Assembly (NCBI GenBank): GCA_016801885.1
Contig: JAFBJY010000326.1
Span: 1 to 64,000 of the forward strand
DNA length: 64,000 nt
Source: Toxotes chatareus
Lineage: Eukaryota; Chordata; Actinopteri; Toxotidae
Direction of reading: 5' to 3'
The position numbers and the translations under genes are program-made. This document shows positions 1-10,739 of this stretch, in pieces. The notes below the pieces were generated by a model. It worked only from the letters and a program-made list of their open reading frames with translations. It searched no databases and had not been told where the DNA came from. The first letter of the stretch is position 1. Every line of letters starts with the position of its first letter.

Positions 1-118
1 CATAATTGTTCAGTGAAGCAGAAATATCAGCTGTTTATCCACCTGCTAACCAATGAGGAGTTTCTACATTGATGATCATCTTTAAAATTAAATATGATAC
101 AATCAGTAATAAACAGAC

Positions 119-200
119 ATGTACAGTCAAGGGCATAAGTATTTGGACAGTTAGACATGTTTTATTCTTTAGGCTCTCAACACATTGACTTTAAAATATA
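119..200. repeat. possible end of a Tc1/mariner-like element
   Basis: The phrase reading 'cataagtatttggacag' followed by an A/T-rich stretch resembles the terminal part of fish Tc1-type elements. No transposase and no matching second end is seen, so this is a weak call. Confidence 0.25.
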
Positions 201-204
201 ATAA

Positions 205-1192
205 TGGCAGGGCAAGGGGCAGCCTCCTCCTGCACGGCCTGTGCCTCGAGGAATGTGATAATTAATATGACTCATTTAGACTGACATACTCTTCCTCCTG
301 CAGCCAGGTCTCAGTCAGACAGAATAAATCAATCTGCTGATCCATTATCAAATAATTTACTAACAGAGATTTAGACAAGAGAGATCTAATGTTTAATAGC
401 CCACATCTAATTGTGGTGTTTTTAGGTTCAGACAATTTGATTTTTTTGAGGTTTTTATGAATAACACCTCTTGCCTTTTTTTTTTGGTTTATACACTTTT
501 TATACACTTTCTATAGGATAAAGGGAATTGTTGGAATGGTAGGAATCATGGGTGGGTGACAGTTCTAGAGAAACTGCAGAGAAGCGTGTAGGACTGCAAC
601 TCTGCATCCTGGTCTCAACTCTGGGTTGTCATGACTTTGGTTGTCTAATAAAATCTGTCATATTTCTAGATATGAGAGCTGCGCCATCCAAAGTGGGATG
701 GATGCCGCCTCTCTCTAATCAGACCAGGTTTTCCCAAAAAGTTTTCCAGTCAATGAAGGCCACGTCATTTGCTGGACACCACCTAGACAGCCAGCGACGG
801 AATGAAGACATGCGGCTAAACATGTCATCACTGGTCAAATCGGGCAGGGGTCCAGAGAAAACTACGGAGTCCGACATTATTTTTGGCATAGTTACACACC
901 CATTCCACATTAATTTTATTGACCTCCGATTGGCGTAATCGGGTGTCATTACCACCGACGTGAATAACAATCTTATCAAATCTACGCTTATCCTTAGCCA
1001 GCAGTTTTAAATAAGATTCAGCGTTGCCCGCTCTGGCCCCAGGAATGCATTTAACTATGGTCAGTGGAGTCTCTAACTTCACATTTGGCAAAATGGAACT
1101 GCCAATAACCAGTTTTTTCCTCAGTGGGTGTGTCGCTGATTGGGGAAAATCTGTTTGAAATGTGAAGTGGTTGGTGATGAACCACAGGAATC
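205..1192 (-). mobile_element. L2-type LINE fragment (ORF1 3' part and ORF2 start)
   Basis: This is a minus-strand copy of roughly the segment 18,820-19,845 of the L2 LINE described below. It encodes the SGNH/esterase-like part of ORF1 (motifs KLVIGSSIL and IVIHVGGNDTR) and then the first residues of the ORF2 endonuclease (CGLLNIRSLLSKS, FCLTETWLQEEE). The esterase part is interrupted near 890-900, where the frame changes after VNKINVEWVCN. It lacks the two 2-bp insertions that break ORF1 in the longer copy. The upper boundary at about 1,192 abuts NLR intron sequence directly. Confidence 0.85.
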
Positions 1193-1303
1193 TCATTCAT
1201 TCAAGATGAATTGATTCAAGTTCAAGTTCTGGATGAAGATAAACCAGGTTCAGTTGTGGATTAAAGATATAAGATGTACAACAGTAACAGACAGTGAACT
1301 GAC

Positions 1304-1477
1304 CTCAGAGTCTCCAGTCTACAGTGTGGACTCTCCAGAAAACCACACAGCAGCTTCACTCCTGAATCCTGCAGCTCATTGTAGCTCAGGTCCAGGTGTC
1401 TCAGATGGGAGGGGTTGGACTTCAGAGCTGAGGCCAGAGAAGCACAGCTGATCTCTGACAAACTGCAGGAACTCAAT
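1304..1477 (-). CDS. LRR exon of the left NLR gene
   Basis: This is a 174-bp phase 2-2 exon (58 codons) with acceptor TTTATTCAG and donor GTCAGT. It encodes one ribonuclease-inhibitor-type LRR pair with the motifs ISCASLASALKSN, HLRHLDLSYN and SGVKLLCGFLESP. Such 174-bp LRR exons are the standard module of fish NLR-C genes. It and its 5' intron flank (to about 1,745) are nearly identical to the right copy's second LRR exon at 48,437-48,610. Confidence 0.85.
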
Positions 1478-2107
1478 CTGAATAAAGAATAAATCATGTG
1501 GATAAAAATCATTTCTAATCCAAACAGATATGTCCTAATCAATGAGCTTTCACTAACATGAGTAGAGGGACTTTGTCCTTCTCTTATTGTGGATCATCAT
1601 AATGTCAGCCTTCTACACACATCATCCAAATGTCACCACAACATTCATACAACTATTCATGTCAACACAGATTCATAACAGGCTGCTGAGCTCAGTCAAG
1701 TCTGGAATTAGAAGATAAAGATCAAATCAGACATGTTGGACTCAAATCCTCTTCATCACTGAAGGTTTTACATGACCTTCTTCTTCCTGAACCTTTCTTG
1801 ACTTCAACCAGCAGTCAGATGTCACACGTTGATTTAAAGAGTCTTTGGTGGCAGTCGTCCTTCCTGTGGTCCACACTGACTGTGAAGTGGTCTCCTCCTA
1901 ACACAACTACACTGTAAGCAATGACTTCATGAGTTCAGCTGTAGCTGAATGAAGCTTCATCTGTCTGACTCAGACAAATGTGTAGAGGAACACTGAACTC
2001 TCCCATTCTGCTCTGATATATTCAGACCTCTGTTCTTGGCTGAAGGTGTGTGTTTACTGATTCTACTCTCCTCCACACCAGGAGAGAAAACACCTGCTTC
2101 TGACTTA
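1478..2107. other. NLR intron, homologous to the right NLR gene
   Basis: No gene is seen. About 1,478-1,745 matches 48,170-48,436 in inverted orientation, and about 1,930-2,107 matches 46,430-46,580. The intervening part has no counterpart that I found. Confidence 0.6.
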
Positions 2108-3050
2108 TGTCTCGGATCATAAAAGACAGAACCTCCAGACTCATCAACAGCTTCCTGCCACAAGCTGTTAGAGCATTGAACAGCTGAATCACAGACATAT
2201 TCCCCATTACTAACCCAAAGACAGCACTGGCCTCTTTAATGCTCAGCACTGACACTTTAATGACAGTCCGCGGCTGTGGACATTTACTGACTGACTTGCA
2301 CAATGGGCATCTTGAAGTATGTTTGGGGAGGTATGTGGGGAGTGGGGGGTGAGGTCTTAGGGGTGGAGGGTCAGGGGGAGGGGGCTGTTTGCAGAGGCTG
2401 ACTGTGTTTGTTTGTTTTTTTTGTATTTACTTAGTGTCCTGCCTTCACCACGCGTATCCTTACAAAACTAGACAGCCAGATAAGGTCTGTACTCCAATGA
2501 AGAATGTGAGGCGTGACTTTTCTTGCTTTTACTTAAGTCACAGACACACACTCTACGCAAGTTAGCTTGTTTGTATGGTAGCTGCTAACATAGAATGCTA
2601 ACAACACAACACAATAAACATATCACTTTGGAAACTACACACACACACGATACTTACAGACTGTAGTGTTCCCAGGCTGAAGCGTGTGCAACCACATTAT
2701 TACTGACTAAACTTGTTGACTTAAGTAACGGAGCAGAGCGGAGCGGCAAAGATCCGAGTTAGAATATTAACGGAAAGAGCGCTCACTCTGTCGCTGTTTC
2801 CAAAAACCAAGAAAAGTACAGAACACTTACTCTGATACAATTTCTATGAACGAAAGAAAAATACATATTTTCCATTTTTATACTTTTTTAAAACTTTTAA
2901 CTTATGAACTTTAGATTTTATTTTTAAAGACAGCACACTTAGTATTTATTATTACAACTTTTACTTCTTTTTGTTTTTTTAACTTCACTCTCCTGATCCC
3001 AGGAAACGCTGTCTCATTTTGTCTGCACTGCAGTTGTATGTACAGCAAAG

Positions 3051-4090
3051 CAGTGGTGGAATGTAACAAAGTATTTGTACTTAAGTATTGTTTTACGTAT
3101 CTGTACTTTACTTAAGTAAAAATAATAATGCATACTTTGTATTTTACTCCATTACATTTTGCAGCTATTATCTGTACTTTCTACTCCACTACATTTCTAC
3201 AATTTATGCCGTTACTCGTTACATGTTATGAACAGAATTTCCTCAAAATCTTGCAAGAAAAAAAAAAAAAGACTGATTGCATTGAGGCGTTGTTTGCCAT
3301 TGCCAGCCAATCAGGTGGCTCTATTACCTCCAATGATGGCAGAGCGCGCATTTGGTAGCAGCACGAGCTGGTGGTCTGGCCTGATTCCGGCGAGAAGAAA
3401 CGACATGCAACACAAACATGAACCCAGAGCCAACGTCGGCTGAGCCTGAGTCTGAGCCCTCCAGCTCAGAATCAGACAGCCATCTTTGGCCTGAATTTAA
3501 GCAGGTGACATAGGCAGAGGCATAAATCAGTATATCTACATTCTTTATCAAAATTTGGGGGCGCAGTATGTTAAGAGGGCGGCTTTGGACTTTTGACCGG
3601 CCTGAGATCCGAGGGTCGTGGGTTCAATCCCTCGACCAAGCGCAAAAAAAAAAAAAAGGATACGGTGGTGGTGAAGGAGACGCGCCTCCCCTGCTTCTGC
3701 AACCATGGCTGTGGTGCCCCTGAGCAAGGCACCGATTCACCCCAGCTCCCCGGGCGCCTCACTAGGCAGCCCCCTGCCCCAGCGTCTCCAGTGCATAATG
3801 CTTGTGTGTGTGTTTCGTTCACTTGGTGTGGGTAAAATTCAGAGAATAATTTCCCCAGGAGGGATCAAGAAAGTAATTTAAAAAAATAAATAAATAAAAA
3901 ATGGCCCCGACACTGAGACAACCCATTGTGTGAGTACTTTTACTTTAAAGTAAATTTAAAAGTAAGTACTTAGTACTTTTACTTAAGTAAGAGTCTTGAT
4001 GCAGTACTTCCACTTTCACTTGAGTATATTTTTTGCGGGATATTTGTACTTTTACTTAAGTACTAAGCTTCAGTACTTCCTCCACCACTG
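3051..4090. mobile_element. non-autonomous hAT-like element with 8-bp TSD
   Basis: Terminal inverted repeats CAGTGGTGGA / TCCACCACTG bound the element. Both sides are flanked by the 8-bp direct repeat CAGCAAAG (3043-3050 and 4091-4098), which is diagnostic for hAT transposition. The interior has the 'acttaagtac' type repeats seen in abundant fish MITEs and no transposase. A SINE is inserted at about 3,557-3,900. Confidence 0.85.
3557..3900 (+). mobile_element. tRNA-derived SINE, family A, copy 1
   Basis: The head has a Pol III B-box-like GGGTTCAATCCC. The body contains 'cctgagcaaggcaccgat', and the end is 'tccccaggagggatca' with an A-rich tail. Related copies lie at 9,603-9,928 and 41,925-42,143. 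Confidence 0.8.
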
Positions 4091-4568
4091 CAGCAAAGTG
4101 ACAGTAAAGCCTGATTTGATTTGATTTGATTTGACTTAACACAAAATATGGAAAGACTTTAAAGGAGCAGCGTGGAGGATTTAGGGGGATCTATTGGCAG
4201 AAATGGAAGATAATATTCATAATTATGTTTTCAGTACAGTTTAATCACATGAAATGTGAATTTGATTTATCAGGTTTACATGAAAACAAAAAGACTCAAA
4301 ATAACATGAATAAATGAACAAATGAATGTAGAATGTAACAGTTGCTAATAGATAAAACAAAAAACTTGACAGCTATAATCACAACCAACTGAAACATCTA
4401 CGTTTGACAAACAACATTTAACACATCTCCAGAAAAACACACAGCTGACCTAAAAATTATAAAACTATTATAAGAATAATGAGAATAATTTCATACTGTG
4501 TATATTTGAAAAAACTAAACTACTAATCTACACTGAGTGATAATGTTAAAGATCATGTCTGGACTTAC

Positions 4569-6418
4569 ACAGCCTTTCTGCAGTTCCCCACAGCTGGGAT
4601 CAGTCTCCGTCGTCCCTCCACTGATGTGTTGTACTTCTTCAGGTCCAACTCATCCAGAACCTCCTCTGACATCTGCAGAACGTAGGCCAGAGCTGAACAG
4701 TGGATCTCAGAGAGTCTCTTCTCTGATCTGTTCTCTGACTTCAGGAACTCTTGGATCTCCTGATGTACTGAGAGGTCGTTCATCTCCATCAGACAGAGGA
4801 AGATGTTGATGCTTCTGTCAGGAGAGATATCATCTCTGTTCATCTCCTTCAGGTTGTAGATGGCTCTCTGGATGATTTCTGGTCTGTTCTCTGTCTGACC
4901 CAGAAGGCCTCCTAAGAGTCTCTGGTTGGACTTCAGAGACAGGCCATGAAGGAAGCGAACAAACAGGTCCAGGTGGCCATTTTTACTTTGGAGGGATTTC
5001 TGCATGGCATCACTGAGGAGGACATCGAGTGCCTGCTGGTACCTGCTATAGTTAGATTTGTACATATGCATCAAGATTAAAGGGTCTAAGTCCCTGTGTT
5101 CGTCATCTTGTCCCAGGAAAGTCCTCAGCTCTCTTGTCTTCCTCTCTGTGTAACAGTGGAACATGTAGACTGCAGCCAGAAACTCCTGAATGCTCAGATG
5201 AACAAAGCAGTAGACTGTTTCCTGGAAGATCACACTCTCTCTTTTAAAGATCTCTGTACAAACTCCTGAGTAAACCAAGGCCTCTGTGACATCAAGACCA
5301 CACTGCTCCAGGTCTTCTTGGTAGAACATGATGTTTCCTTTCTCCAGATGTTCAAACGCCAGCCAGACATTTCCCTGTCAGCCTCCGTCAGCTCCTGTGG
5401 ACTCGTCTCATGTCCCTCATCATACTTGTGCTTCTTCCTCTTTGTCTGAACCAGCAGGAAGTGTGAGTACAGGTCAGTCAGGGTCTTGGGCAGCTCTCCT
5501 CTCTGCTCTGTGGTCAACATGTGCTCCAGAACTGTAGCAGTGATCCAGCAGAAGACTGGGATCTGACACATGATGTGGAGGCTCCTGGATGTCTTGATGT
5601 GTGAGATGATTCTTCTGGACAGCTCTTCATCACTGGATCTCCTCCTGAAGTACTCCTGCTTCTGGGCGTCAGTGAAGCCTCGTACTTCTGTTACCATGTC
5701 AACACATGCAGGAGGGATCTGATTGGCTGCTGCAGGTCGGGAAGTTATCCAGACCAGAGCCGAGGGAAGCAGATTCCCCTGGATGAGGTTTGTCAGCAGC
5801 ACGTTGACAGATGACTTCTGTGAGACATCAGACACGACCTCCCTGTTGCTGAAATCCAGTGAAAGTCTGCTTTCATCCAGGCCGTCAAAGATGAACAACA
5901 CTTTACAGACAGCTAGCTTCTCTGCTGTGACCTTCTTTAATGTTGGATGGAAAACGTGGAGCAGCATGAGAAGACTGTACTGCTCATCTTTGATCAGGTT
6001 CAGCTCTCTGAACGAAAGCAGAACCAGCAGACTGACGTCTTGGTTTTCAGAGCCCTCTGCCCAGTCCAGAGTGAACTTCTGCACTGAGAAGGTTTTTCCA
6101 ACACCAGCGACGCCGTTCGTCAGAACGACTCTTATGCGTCTCTGTTGGTCAGGTAAGGCTTTAAAGATGTCGTGGCACTTGATTGGAGTGTCATGGAGGG
6201 TTTCCATCTTGGAAGCTGTCTCCAGCTGCCTCACCTCATGTTGGGTATTAACCTCTTCACTCTGTCCCTCTGTGATGTAAAGCTCAGTGTAGATCCTGTT
6301 GAGGAGGGTTTCACTTCCTGTTCCATCAGTTCCTTCAGTAACATGTTCACATCTCCTCCTCAGACTGATCTTATGTTCATCTAAAACCTCCTGCAGACCA
6401 CTATCTGCTGAAAATCTG
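4569..6418 (-). pseudogene. FISNA-NACHT exon of the left NLR gene, 13-bp deletion
   Basis: The exon starts after acceptor CTGTGTCAG and ends at donor GTAAGTCC, phase 2 to 2 if the lost 13 bp are counted. In order it encodes a FISNA segment (LLNRIYTELYITEG), the Walker A loop GVAGVGKT, the Walker B region LFIFDGLDE, the ITSRPAAANQIP sensor-1 region, a winged-helix region (FVHLSIQEFLAAVYMFHCY) and the C-terminal helical part ending near IPAVGNCRKAV. Compared with the right copy, the text between ..ADRE and ..LAFEHLEKGN is 13 bp shorter (near 5,361-5,375). Translation therefore runs into a wrong frame until a stop near 5,230. Residues before about VQTKRKKHK differ strongly from the right copy; residues after it are almost the same. 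Confidence 0.88.
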
Positions 6419-7253
6419 CTGACACAGAAGAAATAATGTCAGACTAAAGAAAGAGAATCTGAGAATCTGCTCATTTCTTTCATCAGCTGCATAAAAACTA
6501 TAGACAAGCAAAGAAAAGCTTTTTCATTTTGTGGTATTTCTAATCATCTTAAATGCCAAAGCTGTATGATAGAACAAATGACTCTATCAAACCACAGCTC
6601 CTGTTTTCAGAGATGATGACATGAGCAGACAGATGTACAGTCTTACTTTGTACAGTGCTGCTCTGACTGACTGTCTGCAGTCCAGCTCTTGTTCTGGATC
6701 TTTCTCTCAGATTTTATATCTTATACATTTTCCAACAAATATTTGAACTTACTGAGATACTCTTGGATTTTTTGGGTGGATTACTGTGAGATTGTGAGAT
6801 CCTTTCCAACAGTCATTAAATCCCACAAACCTGACAACAAATGATTTTAGCAGCATGACCTGTGCTGAGACTAAATGTTCTGTTGATTGATGTGAACAAA
6901 TATCCAGATTTGGTTCACAATGTCTAGAAGCTGTTAAAGGCTCTGACGTGTAAATCATTAAAGTGGAACCTCCAACATGGAGACACTGTGTTTCTTCTTT
7001 GTCCTTCTTTTCATTGACAGGTCTACAGACTCTGGAAGTGGCAATCAGGCTCTCACAATGACTGAGACTGATAAAACAGTAACATGAGAAAGCTCTGCTT
7101 TATAAATCTGCTGAAAAGAGTGTGTGCATATTTCTGTCTTTGTGTGGACACAGAGTTTTATGGATCTGGCCCTTGGTGTCTCCCTGTTTCCTTCAAATAC
7201 GTCTGAGAACTGAATCGTCCTCAGGTCAGTTTACACTAGAAACACTCTCTTAC
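6419..7253. other. intron of the left NLR gene
   Basis: A/T-rich intronic sequence between the NACHT exon and linker exon 3; I see no exon or recognisable repeat in it. Confidence 0.5.
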
Positions 7254-7376
7254 TTTGTGTCTGAGGGTCCAGGTTCATTACTGAAGTCTGGAGGACTAAA
7301 CTCTTTGAACCTTGCTCTCTTCACAGACGGACAGCTGGATCCTGGAGACTCTGCTCTCAGTCTGTGGTCCTGACCT
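7254..7376 (-). CDS. N-terminal linker exon 3 of the left NLR gene
   Basis: A 123-bp exon (41 codons, phase 2-2) with acceptor GTTTTCAG and donor GTAAGAG. It encodes a low-complexity acidic linker containing SPGSSCPSVK and PDFSNEPGPSDT. It is a tandem duplicate of the exon at 7720-7842. In this copy the SDWSK core has become RARFK. Similar repeated N-terminal peptides precede FISNA in many fish NLR-C proteins; their function is unknown. Confidence 0.8.
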
Positions 7377-7719
7377 CTGAAAACACAAACACATTTTTAT
7401 TCATATCACATCAATCACTGATAAATTGTCTGATGACAAAGTGATTTATCAGTTGATTATAAAATATGTGCAGTTTCCATGTGTTGATGACCTGACTCAC
7501 ATTAGCTCTAAAGAACTGTAGTGGGACTATTTTGATCTGTGGATTTATCTACATTTGGTGCTGTGTGTGTGTTTGTGTTCACAAACATGAAGGAACATGT
7601 CACCCAGTGTAACTACGGCAGCTGTTACAGGCAGAGACGACAACTGCAGGACCTCAACACACTAAACACTGTTATAGCCCAAAGTTTGGAGGTTCACAGG
7701 TTTGTAGCAGTTCTCTTAC

Positions 7720-7842
7720 TTTGTGTCTGAGGGTCCAGGTTCATTACTGAAGGCTGGAGGAATAATCTCTTTGGACCAGTCACTCTTCACAGACAGACAC
7801 ATGGATCCTGGAGACTCTGCTCTCAGTCTGTGGTCCTGACCT
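7720..7842 (-). CDS. N-terminal linker exon 2 of the left NLR gene
   Basis: A 123-bp phase 2-2 exon with the same borders as exon 3. It encodes the motif SPGSMCLSVKSDWSKEI followed by FSNEPGPSDT. It keeps the serine/lysine core (CLSVKSDWSK) that also occurs in the right gene's linkers as CVSMKSDRSK. The flanking introns are duplicated along with the exon. Confidence 0.82.
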
Positions 7843-8128
7843 CTGAAAACACAAACACATTTTTATTCATATCACATCAATCACTGATAAATTGTCTAAG
7901 GACAAAGTCATTCTGGGAACTCTCAGCTGACGTCCTGCAGCAACGTCACCATGTAGCACTGAACACTTTACTGAAGGATGGAGGCAACACACCAGCATCC
8001 ATAAACAACACTGTTGTGTCAGTTAATCATAAAATATGTGCAGCTTCCACGTGTTGATGACCTGACTCACATTAGCTCTAAAGAACTGTAGTGGGACTAT
8101 TTTGATCTGTGGATTTATCTGGTGCTGT

Positions 8129-8141
8129 GTGTGTAGGTGTG

Positions 8142-8186
<45 letters not shown>
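8129..8186. repeat. (GT)n microsatellite
   Basis: Nearly pure GT run with a few interruptions, in the duplicated intron. A shorter version of the region is at 7,560-7,580. Confidence 0.95.
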
Positions 8187-8187
<1 letters not shown>

Positions 8188-8571
8188 CATGAACAAGAAG
8201 GAACATGTCACCCAGTGTAACAGTGTTTCACTGATGTGTTTTAATATTTCCTGGCTCAGAGGAATCAGATCTATCAGGCTGTGATACACATTCTGTGTGG
8301 GTTTGACTCTGCACATGAGATTTATTGGTAATAAGAAAAATATGGAAAATCACTGAAAGTAAAAATGTTCTTTAGTCAGAAACAAAGAAAACAAAGAAAC
8401 AAGCAGCCTCAGCAGTCAGTATTAATACACTGATGAGCCAGAAGAACCAGGAAGAACAGATTTTCTGTCGCAGCTGTTACAGGCAGAGACGACAACTGCA
8501 GGACCTCAACACACTAAACACTGTTATAGCCCAAAGTTTGGAGGTTCACAGGTTTGTAGCAGTTCTCTTAC

Positions 8572-8724
8572 TTTGTGTCTGAGGGTCCAGGTTCATTACT
8601 GAAGTCTGGATGATTAAAGTCTTTGGACCAGTCACTCTTCATAGACAGACAGATGGATCCTGGACACTCTGCTCTGTCCTCTTCTTCCTCCACACAAACA
8701 CTCATCTTCTGGACTTCAGTCAGT
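8572..8724 (-). CDS. first coding exon of the left NLR gene (start at 8705)
   Basis: The exon starts after acceptor TTCTCAG at 8725 and ends at donor GTAAGAG. I chose the ATG at 8705 because it opens the acidic run MSVCVEEEEDRAE, leads straight into PGSICLSMKSDWSK, and leaves phase 2 as the next exon needs. The linker part is the third tandem copy of the module at 7254-7376 and 7720-7842. The upstream 5' UTR exon or promoter is probably in the CpG-rich block near 10.7-11.2 kb (inference). Confidence 0.78.
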
Positions 8725-8933
8725 CTGAGAAGGAAACCAGTAAAACAGGCTGTGAGCTCAGACACACAAAGAATCAGGACAAGTCTGATCAAGAGTCACA
8801 TGCAAGACTGAGAGAACAGGAATAACCCACACACACACACACACAGACTAACAGAGTCCACAGCAGAGACAGACAGATATGTTTTTTTCAGGACCGATAC
8901 CGATTATTAGTAGTTAAGTAAAACTGAATTTTA

Positions 8934-8934
<1 letters not shown>

Positions 8935-8962
<28 letters not shown>
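8935..8962. repeat. (CT)n microsatellite
   Basis: A pure CT run upstream of the first left NLR coding exon. Confidence 0.95.
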
Positions 8963-8964
<2 letters not shown>

Positions 8965-9265
8965 ACACACTTCTTACTATTATCACTGACTATTTCTCTA
9001 TCAATATTATCAGCAACCTTGCTTCAAGTGATTAAACCGTTAAAAACACTAAACAGCCTACAGCATCTTCACTTTATAATCAGTGTTCATCATAGGAACA
9101 GACAGCTGCAGCTAACGTATTGGGCCTCACAGTAACGTTAGTAGTCGTGAGTTGTAGAGTTTCTCATGTAGCTTCCACACAAACACACATTATTCTCTAC
9201 CATAACACACATTCTCCCCATTGCTACAGTCTGCTGAGCATCTAGACTCTAGACGCTTTTTTCAT

Positions 9266-10110
9266 TCTAAAAAGACACAAGTACTGAGCTCTGTGCTCTG
9301 AAGGCCTGCAGTAGTTTTCATGCTTGCCCTGAACCAAGTTTGTTTGCTGCCATCTTGTTTTCCAGTTGATTTGTAATCCTGCTTTGACTGATTTGGTAAA
9401 TCATGGTTTGTTGTTGGGAGATATTTTAACACGCTTACAGGGAATGATCATGTCCCTGCAAAAGACCATTTATGAGCATGTTATGTCCACCAATGAGTCC
9501 AAATCATCCCCACAGGACTGTGTGAAATCATCCCAGTCTGTGCAGTTAAAACATCCCTGGAGGCAAAGACCGACTCATCTGTCCAGACATTTATGTCCAA
9601 GATCTTTTTTTTTTTTTTTTATTTTAAATTTTAATGACTTTATTGATCCCTCCTGGGGAAATGACTCTCTGCATTTTACCCACACCAAGTGAACGAAACA
9701 CACACACAAGTATACACATGCACATGCACTAGAGACGCTGGGGCAGGGGGCTGCCCAGTGAGGCACCCGGGGAGCTGGGGTGGATTGCCACCTTGCTCAG
9801 GGGCACCACAGCCATGGTCGCAGAGGCAGGGGAGGCGTGTCTCCTTCACCACCACCCACGACCCTCCGATCTCAGGCCGGTCCAAATCCAAAGCTGCACT
9901 CTTAACTTGCTGCGCCACGGCTGCCCCCTTTTTCTTCTCCCTCTTTAAAACAGTTTTTTATGTGGGCAGCAAATGCACACAGCTGTGGAAGAGATTTATA
10001 GGCCCCCTGTATAGACCCATAGCACAGGTCCAGTGTCTTTGCCCACCTGGTTGGACAGGAGACATACTGGTAAAAGTTTTTAAATGTCTCCATCATTTGT
10101 CCTGTAGAAA
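9266..10110 (-). mobile_element. LINE fragment (endonuclease C-terminus to RT linker)
   Basis: The minus strand encodes FYQYVSCPTRWAKTLDLCYG and, after the SINE, a stretch ending near NNKP. This is the segment between endonuclease and reverse transcriptase in a fish LINE. The same segment is found on the plus strand at 34,013-34,640. It is interrupted by a SINE at 9,603-9,928 and has small deletions. Confidence 0.75.
9603..9928 (-). mobile_element. tRNA-derived SINE, family A, copy 2
   Basis: Read on the minus strand, it begins GGGGGCAGCCGTGGCGCAGC (A-box-like TGGCGCAGC), contains GGTCGTGGG, and ends in 'gggatcaataaagtca' with an 18-A tail. The equivalent site in the right arm (about 34,188) has no SINE, so this insertion followed the duplication. 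Confidence 0.85.
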
Positions 10111-10739
10111 TATCAGCTGTTCCTCCACTGATTGGCTCTTCTTTCCTCTTTCATATCTTTCACACATGATTCAGAGACGACCATTTCCATTCACTGACAC
10201 ACAGATGGACTGAGATCCACTGATTTTATCTGACAATCTGTTTGTCTGCAGTGTTTCTGTAGAAAATGACTTGATGAAACAAGCTGCAGGTGATTATTCC
10301 ACACAAAACAACTGAGGCTCAGTTCAACTGTCCTCAATATTATTACAGGGCCCTTTTAATTGGGGCCCTGGCACTTTCCAGTCTTTTCTAATAGTAAAGT
10401 CTTAACTATATGAAGCAGCAACAACAAACCAAAACCAAACAGCAGAGACACAGATAGAAATCAATAAAAACAGCAAATATGTCCTGACAGACAGTTTTTC
10501 TGTTTGTACTGTGACCAGCCACAGAGATATAATCACCTATCAGAGCCGCTGAGATGCTTTATTGTGAGAGTATTTATGGATTTGGGTCTTTATCATCTAA
10601 TTCATCAGGTAGGGTTTGTCCTGATAGGACCAGGAGGCCTCTGACTCTGTGGATGGAGTGTTAACTGTCTCTCTGAAAATCACATAGAGCCTGAAAAACC
10701 CTGTCAGTCCCTCTGAGCTCAGTCCCGTAGAGTTCATCT

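Larger units (their letters stand above)
2108..4131 (+). mobile_element. LINE 3' end inserted in NLR intron
   Basis: The insert starts with the end of a reverse-transcriptase ORF (RTSRLINSFLPQAVRALNS then stop, about 2,120-2,187). It continues as a 3' UTR and ends in a (TGATT)n tail. The direct repeat TGACTTA flanks it at 2101-2107 and 4132-4138, and the corresponding site in the right NLR gene (about 46,405-46,425) is empty. This is therefore a 5'-truncated non-LTR insertion that postdates the duplication. It contains a nested MITE at 3,051-4,090. Confidence 0.8.
7375..8571. repeat. tandem duplication carrying the linker exons
   Basis: Segments recur in order: 'ctgaaaacacaaacac' text at 7,376 and 7,842; 'ttgatgacctgactcac' text at 7,480 and 8,053; 'cagctgttacaggcagagac' text at 7,618 and 8,470. 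Exon and intron were therefore duplicated together, with unequal unit lengths. Confidence 0.8.
1304..8724 (-). pseudogene. NLRC3-like (fish NLR-C) receptor gene, left copy, frameshifted
   Basis: Proteins of this family are cytosolic pattern-recognition receptors: a variable N-terminal linker, a FISNA region, an ATP-binding NACHT domain, LRRs and often a C-terminal PRY-SPRY domain. Five exons can be placed on the minus strand: 8724-8572 (start codon at 8705), 7842-7720, 7376-7254, 6418-4569 and 1477-1304. All joins have GT-AG borders, and every exon-exon phase agrees (phase 2 throughout). The NACHT exon carries a net 13-bp deletion near 5,365 that breaks the frame, so it is called a pseudogene; a segregating or assembly defect is possible. 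Further LRR or B30.2 exons may lie beyond the left edge. The intron between the NACHT and LRR exons was enlarged by a LINE insertion. The gene points away from the right NLR copy at 42.5-53 kb. Confidence 0.8.

Noticed and set aside
552..938. 128-codon plus-strand frame as a gene
   Set aside because: It is the antisense of the L2 ORF1 fragment.
5723..6280. 185-codon plus-strand frame as a gene
   Set aside because: Antisense shadow of the NACHT exon.
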